From positions 220,987,323 to 221,051,322 of the forward strand of contig CM053140.1 of the NCBI GenBank assembly GCA_028571685.1: a stretch of DNA of 64,000 nucleotides, written 5' to 3'. Made by a program: the position numbers and the translations under genes. Below are positions 32,055 to 42,834 of this stretch, piece after piece. How positions within the stretch are numbered: the stretch's first letter is position 1; each line of letters opens with the position of its first letter. Below the pieces are notes generated by a model. That model worked only from the letters and a program-made list of their open reading frames with translations, had not been told where the DNA came from and ran no database searches. This stretch comes from Heterohyrax brucei. Its lineage: Eukaryota > Chordata > Mammalia > Hyracoidea > Procaviidae.

Positions 32055-33220
32055 TATGTTTTTATTTTTCTAAATAGCTTCTTTTAACATTTCGTGTAGT
32101 TTTGGTTTGGTTTTTACAAAGTCTCTAAGCTTCCGTTTATTTGTGAATGTCTTAACTTTAACTTAGTATTTGAGAGGCAGTTTTGTAGGATATAAATTTT
32201 TGGTTGGAAATTTTTCTCCTTCAAGGCTTTGAATGTGTCATCCCTTTACCTTCTTGCCAACATCATTTCTGCCAAGAAGTTGGATGAAAGCCTAAAGGGC
32301 TTACCTTTGTACATAAGCTTTACTTTAATCCTCACTGCCTTTAAGATCCTCTCGTATATTATAATACAATGGAACATAAAAGAGGCTGATTATAATATGT
32401 TTTGGTGTCTTTCTTTTGGTGTCATTTGATACACATTTTGGGTATCTATGTTCTCTTCTTTCATAATTTTAGGGAAGTTTTCTGTCAGCAACTCTACAAC
32501 AACAATATTCTCTGTATTTTCAGCTATTCCTCTCTTCTCAGGAACTCCAATTATTCATAGATTATTCCTCTTAATAGAGTCCCACATGTTTCTTAATGCT
32601 TCTTCATTTTTCTTACTTTGTTTCTTTGATTTCTCCCCATAAAGTCTGGTGTCAGTTGCTCTATTCTGAAGCTCACTAAGTCTAACTTCCATCTCCTAAA
32701 TTCTGCTCTTTCGTCTTTGAATTGAATTGTCTAATTCTGTAATTTTATTGTTCTGCTGGATTTCAGATCATTGGTATTTTGTCAGCTCAAATACCTTAAT
32801 TTTTCATCTTATTCTGCTGCATTTTGTTTAATCTCCAGGAAGACTCTATAAATAAATCTTTTGTACTCTACCTTTGATAGTTTCATAAAGACTTCTTCAT
32901 TTGGGATATTTTCTGATTCGTTTAGGGAGTATTCTGGGGCCATGATGGACTGCTTCCTTAAATGGTTTTCCATTGATTGTTGTCTTTGTGCCATCTAGAT
33001 GCTGTTAGGTTTTTCTGGTGTCACCTCAACAGGAGCTGAGGTGTAGTTCTTAGAGGGGAGTGAGGCCACTACTGTGTTTGGCCACCAGCCTCCTTTGTGT
33101 ACTCTAATGCCTCTCCGGGGTGGCAGTCTCTGCCTCCTGAATGCAAAGATGCTGCCCTACTTACGGAGTCAATGGGGGCCATTAACCTACACTACGATGT
33201 GGAGTAGTGAAGAAAGATGG
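32055..33220 (-). mobile_element. L1 5' half, minus strand, part 1 (ORF1 and start of 5' UTR)
   Basis: ORF1 from its C-terminal end (32060) to its start (32994), then 5' UTR to 33220, where a full-length sense L1 interrupts. It continues at 40412-41031 and again at 42628-42830. It begins at 32055 next to the 5' end of the previous antisense L1. Confidence 0.85.
32060..32994 (-). pseudogene. L1 ORF1, full span, broken
   Basis: The start is the ATG at 32994 (MAQRQQSMENHLRKQS...). The first 62 codons are open (ending FLEIKQNAAE), then a stop. The C-terminal domain is recognisable near 32229-32330. About 0.93 kb, the normal ORF1 span, with several stops. Confidence 0.8.
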
Positions 33221-34136
33221 AGGGGGCGGAGTTAAGATGGCAGACTAACCACATGTCTCCTTATATCCCTCTGGAAACCAAGACCTCAGTTGACAATCAA
33301 ACAGAGCCTTCTGGTCACGTAGTGAGCTCCTAGGACATGGCACAGGGCTGTTAATTTGGACTTCATACCACTGAGCGAAAAACCTCCTCCCTTTCACTGA
33401 CTTCTGCTATTGGCTAGCCCTGGCTCTCACGGACTGAAGGTAAATTCACCATTTTGACATTTTTTTCTCTGTCTTGGCTGGAGGGTAGAGCTGGGTCTTG
33501 CCTAGCGGCCAGACCCACTGCTGGTGGGATAGGCAGGTGAAATTGCCATGTTTTGAGATCCAGGCTTAGAATTGTTCATCTAGACACTTTGGGCCTGTCT
33601 TTTTATCACTACCACAATGTGGTTTGTACAGAATCGCAGTGCTTGTGTGTGGGATGCCATGTCAGATATGGAAATTGTAGCGCCTGCAAGCACCTGCATA
33701 CAGGACAGCACTTCTCTGACAGAAAAGCAGCAGTTTACACAGCGTCCCCTATGGTGGGGGCCCAATAACAGAGGTCGAGGACTCATTACCTCTTGACATC
33801 TTTAGCCCCTCTATCTACCAACTGTGTAGAAGCCATCATCTTAGATACAGTGGTTACAACTAGACATAATTCTTAGCTTTGGAGCCAGAGCCTTCCCACA
33901 GGAGAGCGCTTTTCTACCAGAAAGGTAGTAGTTTACGGTGTCACCTAAGGCTGGGCCCTGTCAGCAGAGGCGAACCGGGCAGTAGCATTGCTTTATATTG
34001 AACTAGATTGTATCACCTGGGGTTGGATATAGAGGTGCTGACTTTGCCAGTTGGGAAGAGTGACCTCTACACCTGAAAACCTGACTGACTTGGGAAGTGG
34101 TCAAATACCTTTTGTTTTACATTTTAAGACAGCCTA

Positions 34137-34170
34137 GAGTCAGATCTGACTTGACGGCACTTGGCGTGGC
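34137..34170 (+). repeat. Ultra-short RTE tail inside L1 5' UTR
   Basis: 'gagtcagatctgacttgacg' followed by 'gcacttggcgtggc' is the RTE/AfroSINE 3' end. No clear target duplication is visible. Confidence 0.55.
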
Positions 34171-34226
34171 AGAGAAACATCTGCAGTCCATCCTCACAGT
34201 ATCTCTCCCAACCTCTACTTGCTCAC

Positions 34227-35174
34227 ATGGGATCCAAAAAGCAACAGACACTTGTGTCATACAAGAAATCACCCATGGCCTCAGAAGGCCCCCAAACAAA
34301 GCAGCCAAGGAGTTTTCTGGATGAAGAAACTTTTCTTAAATCATCAGAAAGTGAATACAAAATGATTACATACAGAGCCCTTCCAGCTCTTATACAAAAT
34401 GCAGCAGAACAAAACGAAATATTAAGCAAGCTGTTCAATCTGATGGAACACTAGTACTCTGAAATCCAACAGATCAAGAACAAAATCAAAGACGTAGAAA
34501 CTTCCATTCGAAGCCAAGAAAATAGAATGGAATAAATGGAAAAGAGAATTTCTGACTTGGGAGATAGAGCTACTGATGCTGGCGTATATGAGTAGAAATC
34601 AGAAAAAAGAAACAAGAAAAATGAAGAAGGATTAAGAAGCATGTAGGACTCTATTAAGAGGAATAACCTTCAATTAATTGGAATCCCTGAAGAGTATGAG
34701 ACATAGAGTATTGTTGCTGAGCTACCGAAAGAAAACTTCCCAGAAATCCTGAGGGAAGAGAATATAGACATCCCAGATGCACATCGTAAGCCACCCAATA
34801 TAGATCTCAAAAGGAAGACTCCAAGACATATTATAATCAAGCTTAACAAAATAAAACATAAGCAGCAACTCTCACAGGCAGCAAGACTCAAAGCAAAGCT
34901 AAAATTCAGAGGGAAACCCAGTAGACTTTCATCAGATTTCTCAGCAGAAACCATGCTGGCACGGAGACAGTGGCATGACACATTCAAAGCCTTGAAGGAG
35001 AAGAACTACCAACCAAGAATTATATATCCTGCAAAACTATCTTTCAAATATGAAAATAAAATTAAGACATGCACAGGTAAACAGAAACTCAGAGACTTTG
35101 TGAAAACCAAATCAAAACTACAAGAAATACTGAAAGAAGTTGTTGGTTTTGGCTTACAAGAACAAAATCACTAA
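34227..35174 (+). pseudogene. L1 ORF1 (RNA-binding chaperone), broken
   Basis: I place the start at the ATG at 34227 (MGSKKQQTLVSYK...), because this aligns with the MAQRQQ starts of the antisense copies; an upstream in-frame ATG at 34161 lies in the 5' UTR and RTE tail. The first stop is at 34452. The C-terminal domain is open from 34953 to 35174 (TFKALKEKNYQPRIIYPAKLS... ending QEQNH). About 948 bp, 315 codons, normal size. The protein would coat L1 RNA as trimers (family knowledge). Confidence 0.85.
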
Positions 35175-35587
35175 CTTTATATTTTAGAGTGACAGATTCA
35201 GAACTCAGTTAGGGAAGGCTCAAAACTCAATCACAGTTTTAATACTGAAAGAAACAGTCCAGTGATTATCATGAAAACTATGGTGCCATCATATTACAAA
35301 GAGGGATGTACTACAGTCGTTATAGTCCTTCCAGATTGAAAGGAAGATGACAAGACTGGTAGTACTTAAAACTGGGTTTATATATAGTTTATTAAGGGGG
35401 ACCATGGGGCAGCTGTAAAGCACAACAAAGATGTAACATACCATTTCAAGAAATGTAACACAGGAGTCTCAACAACTACAAAACCAACTCTGAAAAAGGT
35501 AAAAAACCAATGCACAAAAAAGAATGTCCCAGAACAGACTAATAAGAACAACAGAGAAAACACCAACACAAAAATAAACACATCACA

Positions 35588-38500
35588 ATGGCAGCAGTGA
35601 ACATATACCTATCAATAATTACATTGAATGTGAATGGACTGAATGCTCCAGTAAAGAGACATCGAGTGACATCTTGGACCAAAAGACATGACCCATCCAT
35701 ATGTTGTCTACAAGAAACTCACTTGAGACCTAAAAATGGGAACAAACTGAAAATTAAAGGATGGAAGAATATATATCAAGCTAACAATGAACAAAGAAGA
35801 GCAGGGGTAGCAATTTGAATCTCAGACAAAATCAATTTTAATGTCAAATCCACCATCGTGGACAAAAATGGACACTGTTTATTGCTAAAAGGTTCAGTAC
35901 ACAAGCAAGACTTAACTATATTAAGTATTTATGCACCCAGTATCAGAGCACCTAAATACATTGAAGAAACACTGACTGCACTGAAAAGAGAGTTAGATGA
36001 CTCCACAATAACAGTGGGAGACTTCAACACTCCACTCTCAGTACTGGACAGATCATCTAGAAAAAAGCCCAGTAAAAATACAGAAGACCTTACTGCCACA
36101 ATTAAGCAATAAACCTCATTGATATATACAGAACTTTCTACCCATCAGCGGACAATTACACCTTCTTCTTCAGTGCACGTGGAACATTCTCCCGAATTGA
36201 CCATGTGTTAGAATATAATGCAATTCTCAGCAAAATCCATACCATTGAATTACCGCAAAGTATCTTCTCAGATCATAAAGCCATGAAAGTCGAAATCAAT
36301 AGCAGAAAAAAACATAGAAAGTGGAACTCTTGGACACTGAACAACATCTTGTTAAAAAAACCAGGGGTTATAGAAGAAATGAAGGATCAAACAAATTCAT
36401 GGATTCCAATGAGAATGAAAACACTTCCTATCAGAACCTATGGGATACAGCCAAAGCAGTGCTCAGAGGTCTGTTTGTCTCCATGAATGCACATATCTGG
36501 AAGGAAGAAAGAAACCAAATCAAGGAACTAACCCTACGGCTTGAACAAGTAGAGAGAGAACAACACAGGAACCCCTCAGGCATCAGAAGAAAACAGATCA
36601 TAAAGATTAGAGCAGAGCTAAATGAATTAGAGAATAGAAAAACAATTAAAAAATTGAAAAGACCAAAAGTTGGTTTTTGGAAAAAATCGACCAAATTGAC
36701 AAATCACTGGCTAAACTTACTAAAGACAAACAGGAAAGGACATAAATAACCCAAATTAGAAATGTGAGGGGAGTTGTCACAACAGATCCAACAGAAATAA
36801 AAAAATATCATAATAGAATACTATGAAAGACTGTACTCTAACAAATTTGAAAACGTACAGGAAATGGAGAAACTCCTTGACTCATGCCACCCACCCAAAA
36901 TTATCACAACATGAAGTATAACAACTTAATAAACCCATCACAAAAGAAGAAATTGAAAAAGTCATCCAAAAACTGCCAACCAAAAAAAGCCGAGGCCCAG
37001 ATGGCTTCACCACAGAATTCTACCAAGCTTTTAGAGAAGAGTTATCTCCAATACTACTGAGACTATTTCACAGTATAGAAAGGGATGGAGTACTCCCAAA
37101 CTCATTCTATGAAGCCAGCATAACCCTGATACTAAAGCCAGGGAAAGCCCCAACCAAAAAGAACTACAGACTAATATCACTCATGAATCTAGATGCAAAA
37201 GTTTTCAATAAAATTTTTGCCAGTAGAATACAAAAACATATCAAAAAAATAATCCATCATGACCAAGTGGGATTCATACCAGGGATGCAAGGCTGGTTCA
37301 ACATCAGAAAAACAATAAATGTGATTAACCACATAAATAGCACAAAAGGCAAGAATCCCCTGATTATGTCCATTGATGCAGAAAAGGCATTTGATAAAGT
37401 CCAACACCCATTCAGGCTAAAAACTCTCAGCAAAATAGTCATAGATAGAAAATTCCTCAACAGAATAAGGGCCATTTATACAAAGCCAACTGCCTATGTC
37501 ATCCTGAATTTAGAGAGACTGAAAGACTTTTTCTTGAGAACAGAAACTAGACAAGGATGCCCACTACCACCTCTCCTTTTCAACACTGGACTAGAAATTC
37601 TAGCCAGAGCAGTTAGACAAGACCAAGAAATAAAGGGCATCTGCATCAGCAAAGAAGAAGCTAAAATCTCCCTGTTTGTAGACGATATGATTGTATATGC
37701 AGAGAATCCACAAGAATCTTTAAGTAAACTACTCAAACTGATAGAAGAGTTCAGCAAAGTCTTAGGATACAAGAGAAACATAAGCAAATCAGTAGGATTC
37801 CTTTATACCAACAAAGAGACTGTTAACGAAGAAATTGTCAAATCAATCTTATTTACTATAGCCCCTAAGAAGATAAGGTACCTAGGAATTAATCTAAATG
37901 GAGAAATAACAGACCTTTATGAAGAGAACTACAAGCCCTTACTACAAGAAACAAAGAGAGACTTAGATAAATGGAAAAACCTACCCTGCTCATCGATAGG
38001 AAGAATTAACATTGTGAAAATTTCTATTTTACCCAAAGCAATCTACTTACATAATGCAATCCCAATACAAGTTCCAGCATCATTTTTTAATGAGATGGAG
38101 AACAAAATCACCAATTTTGTTTGGAAAGGGAAGAATCCCCGGATAAGTAAGGTACTACTAAAGAAGAAGAACACACTGGGAGGCCTCTCATTACCCGACC
38201 TTGGAACATACTAAACTGCCACAGTGGTCAAAACAGCCTGGTACTGGTACAGGAACAGACAGATGGATCAATGGAACAGAACTGAGACCCCAGAGATGAC
38301 ACCATCTTCCTGTGAACAGTTGATATTCGACAAAGGCCCCAAGATATTAAACTGGGGTAAAAAAGTATCTTCAACAAATGGTTCTAGCAAAATTGGATAT
38401 CCATCTGCAAGAAACTGAAACAAGATCCGTATCTTACACCTTATACAAAAACCAACTCCAACTCGATAAAAGACCTAAATATCAAACCTAAAACGATAAA

Positions 38501-39428
38501 GCTGATCCAGAAAAAGGTAGGAACAACAATGGAAGTTTTAATACACAATGTAGACAGACTTCAAAATCTGTCAAACAGACCACAATCAACAGAAGACAAA
38601 ATAGATAAATGAGAACTATTAAGAATCAAACACTTTTGCTCATCCAAAGACTTTATTAATAGAATTAAAATAACACCTACAGAATGGGAAAAAATATTTG
38701 GCAACTCTATGTCAGACCAACGCCTGACCTCCATAATCTATAAGATACTACAAAATATCGATAATAAGAAGACAAATCATCCAATTAAGCAATGGACAAA
38801 GGAGATGGACAGACATTTCTCTAAAGAGGAGATCCAGGCAGCCAAAAAACACATGCGATAATTTTCATGGTCTTTAGTTATTAAAGAAATTCAAATCAAG
38901 ACGACAGTGAAATGTCATCTCACCCCAACAAGGTTGGCCAGGATCCAAAAAACACAAAACAACAAATGCTGGAGAGGCTGTGGGGAAAGTGGAACTCTCC
39001 TACACTGTTGGTGGGGTTTCAAAATGGCCTAGCCTCTTTGGAAAGCAATCTGGCATGTCCTTAAAAAAATGGATATAGATATACAATTTGACCCAGTAAT
39101 TCCACTACGGGGAATATATCCTACAGAATCAAGGCCTTTCACACCAACGGACACATGCACAAGAATGTTTATCACAGCACAGTCCATGACAGCAAAAAGA
39201 TGGAATCAACCCACATGCCCAACAACAGAGGAATGGCTAGGTAAACTATGGTATATACACTCAATAGAGCACTATGCAATGATAAAGAATAATGATGATT
39301 CCAGGAAACATCTCCTAACCTGGTTTCAACTGGAAGACATTATGTTGAGTGAAGGTAGTCAGCGACAAAAGCACAAATATATATATGAGACCTCTACAAT
39401 AAGATCTCAAAAACAGAATTATGTATAA
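35588..39428 (+). pseudogene. L1 ORF2 (endonuclease / reverse transcriptase), broken
   Basis: The start is the ATG at 35588 (MAAVNIYLSIITLNVNGL). Endonuclease motifs are visible: LQETHL near 35705, GDFN near 36018 and SDH near 36268. RT motifs are visible in the longest open piece (37183-38214, 343 codons): [16 protein letters not shown] and the catalytic box FVDD in place of the usual FADD. The C-terminus reaches 39428. There are stops near 35816, 36110, 36486 and 38212 plus several frameshifts. The total span of about 3.84 kb matches a complete ORF2, so it is inactivated by point changes and small indels rather than large deletions. Confidence 0.9.
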
Positions 39429-40411
39429 ATGAAAAGACTCTTTGATGGCTGCAAGGGAGGGGAGGGAGGGTGGGTGGGTAAGGGGGAGAGAGTTTAGATT
39501 AGATGGTAGAAATTTGGTTGGGTGAAATGGGTGATAGCACACACTGGAAACAAGAACAATATTAAGTGGACTTTAGCAGAACTTGAATACTCCTTCCATC
39601 TTAACCCAATATTGCAAGGACAGATTAGCTGGGGCGGGTGGGAGGAGACCATGCTCTTAGGTGAAATCGAGGCCAACTGGTATAACTAGTATTTTGCTAA
39701 GAGGGTTCTCTGCACCCCACATTGGTGAGTGGCATCTGGTTTCTTAAAAGTTGCCAAGCTGCTATCTGAGGGTACCGGAAATGGTCCCAACTCAGCAGGA
39801 ATGGATGCTCATGGAGGACCAAAATGACATGGGGTAAAGACAACCCAGAAGATAGAGAGAACCACATGAGCGGGTGCCTACGTAGACTTGGGACCGGAAG
39901 AACTGAATGGTTCCCAGCCACCACAGTGATAGCCGCGATTGAGCTCACTAAATTGAGTCTCATTGGCAACACAAGAATAAAAAGGGGTACATTCTGAAAT
40001 CTCCACTAAAAGACTGCAACTGATGGTCCATTAGCTTTGGGGTCCCCCTGGGAGCATGGCCCCTGGCCCTGATGCTGCCCTTGCTTATAAATCATAACAA
40101 AAGTCCACTCTTGAGACATGAATGGATTGGACTTGGTGATGCAGTGATCATATATTGGATGCACTTTATGTTTCTAGGCATCTGTAGGATATCATCCTGA
40201 TGACCTCTGGCTGGAGGAAGGGGAGTGGATGGAGAGGAGGGGAAAGGAGACTGTTGGGAGGATGAGACATGTATGGAGCAGAGAAGAATACTGTGCTGTC
40301 ACCCAGCAGGGAGAGCAGTGGAAGCTGTATATAGGTGCTCATGCAAATTTATATGGGTATGTACATTTTAACTCAGTCATAATAAAAAAGAAAAAAGAAA
40401 AAGAGGGATGG

Positions 40412-41048
40412 ACACGCTGCCGCCTACTCAGTGGTTAGTTCTCCTGTGGTTTTATTTTAAAATGTTGCTTTATTGCTGAGCAAGAAACTGTCGAACAGCT
40501 GTTGTATCAGTCAGGGCCTCCGGTGTGACACGCCCCACCTTATGGCTGACAATGAAACCTCACAGTCCATCCCCAGATGCTATTATGTGGTTTAAAGAAG
40601 ACAGAGGTTAGGCCCTTGCTGCCATCATCTGCTACGCTCCCCGATAATTCCAGGCACCACCGTCCTAAACACAGTTTTTCTGCTGGAGAAGCACTGTCCA
40701 GACAGGACCTACTGCTCAGAGTGAGAATTAGCCCCAGCTGAGATCTCTAGCTGGCTGACTCCACCTCCCAGCTGACCAAGGTGGTGTCCTGCTCAAACTG
40801 CCCTTTCTGCCATGAAACAGCAAAATCTATGGCATTGCTGAGAAAAGAGAAGGTGGAGCGGTAGTGGTGCCCTCAGTTGGCAGTCAGGCTCTCAATATAA
40901 GGCCATACAAAGCACAGTCTCTCTGCTGCATTGTATGCTGTTTACATAAGCATGGCAATTCAGTGTATTAGTGGCTCTGCTAGTTCCCAAATCTTAGATA
41001 ACAAAGAAAGTGTCACTACCTGCAGTCCTTCAAAATGAGGAGCCAGCA
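40412..41048 (-). repeat. L1 5' UTR, minus strand, part 2 of the host at 32055
   Basis: 'gtggttagttctcctgtggt', 'tgctggagaagcactgtcca' and 'ctatggcattgctgagaaaa' match the antisense 5' UTR of the L1 at 19.4-20.0 kb, in the same order. It continues the host interrupted at 33220 and is interrupted again at 41048. Confidence 0.85.
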
Positions 41049-42610
41049 CAAAGCAGATGGACAGACGTTTCACTAAAGAGGAGATTCAGGCAGCCAAAAA
41101 ACACATGCGGACATGTTCACGATCTTTAGTTATTAAAGAAATTCAAATCAAGACGACAATGAGATACCATCTCACCCCAACAAGATTGGCCAGGATCCAA
41201 AAAACACAAAACAACAAATGCTGGAGAGGCTGTGGAGAAAGTGGAACCCTCCTACACTGTTGGTGGGGTTGCAGAATGGTCCAGCCTCTTTGGAAAGCAA
41301 TCTGGTGCTTCCTTAAAAAAATGACCGAGTAATTCCACTACGGGGAATATATCCTACAGAATCAAGGCCTTTCACACCAACGGACACATGCACAAGAATG
41401 TTTATTGCAGCACAGTCCACGATAGCAAAAAGATGGAATCAACCCAGATGCCCAACAACAGAAGAATGGATAGGTAAACTATGGCACATATACTCAGTGG
41501 AGCACTACGCAATGATAAAGAATATCGATGATTCCAGGAAACATCTCCTAACCTGGTTTCAACTGGAAGGCATTATGCTGAGTGAAAGTAGTCAGTGACA
41601 AAAGGACAAATATTGTATGAGACCTCTACGATAAGACCTCAGAAACAGACTTGTGTATTGAAGAAAAGACTCTTTGAAAGTTGCAAGGGAGGGGGGGAGG
41701 TTTTACATTAGATAGTTGCTAGGTATGTGGTTGGGTGAAATCGGTGATAGCACACGTTAGAAACAAGAACAATATTAAGTGGACTTCAGCATAACTTCAG
41801 TACTCCTTCCATCTTAACCCAATATTGCAAGGATAGGGTAGCTGGGGCAGGGGACAGGGGACCACGCTCTTAGGCGAAATCGAGGCCAATTGGCACAACT
41901 AGCATTTTGCTAAGAGGGCTCTCTGCACCCCACATTGGTGAGTGGCGTCTGGGGTCTTAAAAGCTGCCAAGCTGCCATCTGAGGACACAGCAAATGGTCC
42001 CAACTCAGCAGGAACGGATGCTCATCAAGGACCAAAATGACATGCGGTAAAGATAACCTAGAAGATAGAGAGACCCACGTAAGTGGGTGCCTACATCGAC
42101 TTGGGACTGGAAGAACCGGATGGTGCCCGGCCAGTGATAGCCACGATGGAGCTCACAGAGATGAGTCTCACTGGCAACACAAGAATAAAAAGGGGTGCAT
42201 CCTGAGATCTCCACTGAAAGACCTCAACTGATGGTCCAGCAGTATTGGGGTTCCACTGAGAGCGTGGCCCCTGGCCCTGATGCTGCCCTTACCCATAAAT
42301 CATAACGAAGGTCCACTCTTTGGACAGGAATGGATTGGACTTGGCAATGCAGAGTGACCATATATTGGATGCACTTTATGGTTCTGTACATCTATAGGGT
42401 GTTGTCCTGCTGACCTCCGGCTGGAGGAAGGAGAGTGGGTGGAGAGGAGGGGAAAGGAGGCTGTTGGGAGGATGAGACATGTATGCAGCAGAGAGGAATA
42501 GTGAGCTGTCACCGGACAGGGTGAGCAGTGGAAGCTGCATATAGGTGGGCATACAAATTTATACAGGAATGTACATTTTCACTCAGTCATAGTAAATAAA
42601 TAAAAAAAAA
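41049..42610 (+). mobile_element. 5'-truncated L1 (ORF2 end, 3' UTR, A-tail), inserted in L1 5' UTR
   Basis: It starts in the ORF2 C-terminal region; the frame at 41057-41332 retains the cysteine-rich motif ([18 protein letters not shown]). It ends in an A-run at 42602-42614. The 17-bp duplication aaaatgaggagccagca (41032-41048) / aaaatgaagagctagca (42611-42627) has two mismatches. The G-rich tract is at 41684-41700. Confidence 0.92.
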
Positions 42611-42627
42611 AAAATGAAGAGCTAGCA

Positions 42628-42830
42628 GAAGCAGGACTCAGCATGTTCTTGTCTCATCTTTGAGAGAGGTAGCTTCCCCTTTACTGGTGCCTAGTTAGAT
42701 CTGACAATCTTACATCAGATCCGAGGGCTCCCAGAATGTCCACACTGCTCCATTCAGTTATTTACAGGCCTTAGTTCTCAGAAGCAGTCGAGGAGTTGTG
42801 TGTCTAGTTCACCGTCTTGGCCCCACTGCT
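42628..42830 (-). repeat. L1 5' UTR, minus strand, part 3 (5' end of the host)
   Basis: 'gcaggactcagcatgttctt' and 'tagttcaccgtcttggcccc' match the extreme antisense 5' end of the L1 at 20.0-20.2 kb. This closes the host element 32055-42830, from which two later L1 insertions must be subtracted. Confidence 0.85.
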
Positions 42831-42834
42831 CTCA

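Larger units (their letters stand above)
33221..40400 (+). mobile_element. Full-length L1 (7.2 kb), plus strand, inserted in an antisense L1 5' UTR
   Basis: It starts 'agggggcggagttaagatgg', the usual L1 5' end, and has a 5' UTR of about 1.0 kb, ORF1, spacer, ORF2 and a 3' UTR with G-rich tract (39455-39490), ending in A-rich sequence (40381-40400). The flanks aagaaagatgg (33210-33220) and aagagggatgg (40401-40411) form an 11-bp duplication with two mismatches. On both sides lies antisense L1 5' UTR. Both ORFs have stops, so it is inactive despite full length. An RTE tail sits in its 5' UTR at 34137. Confidence 0.92.
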
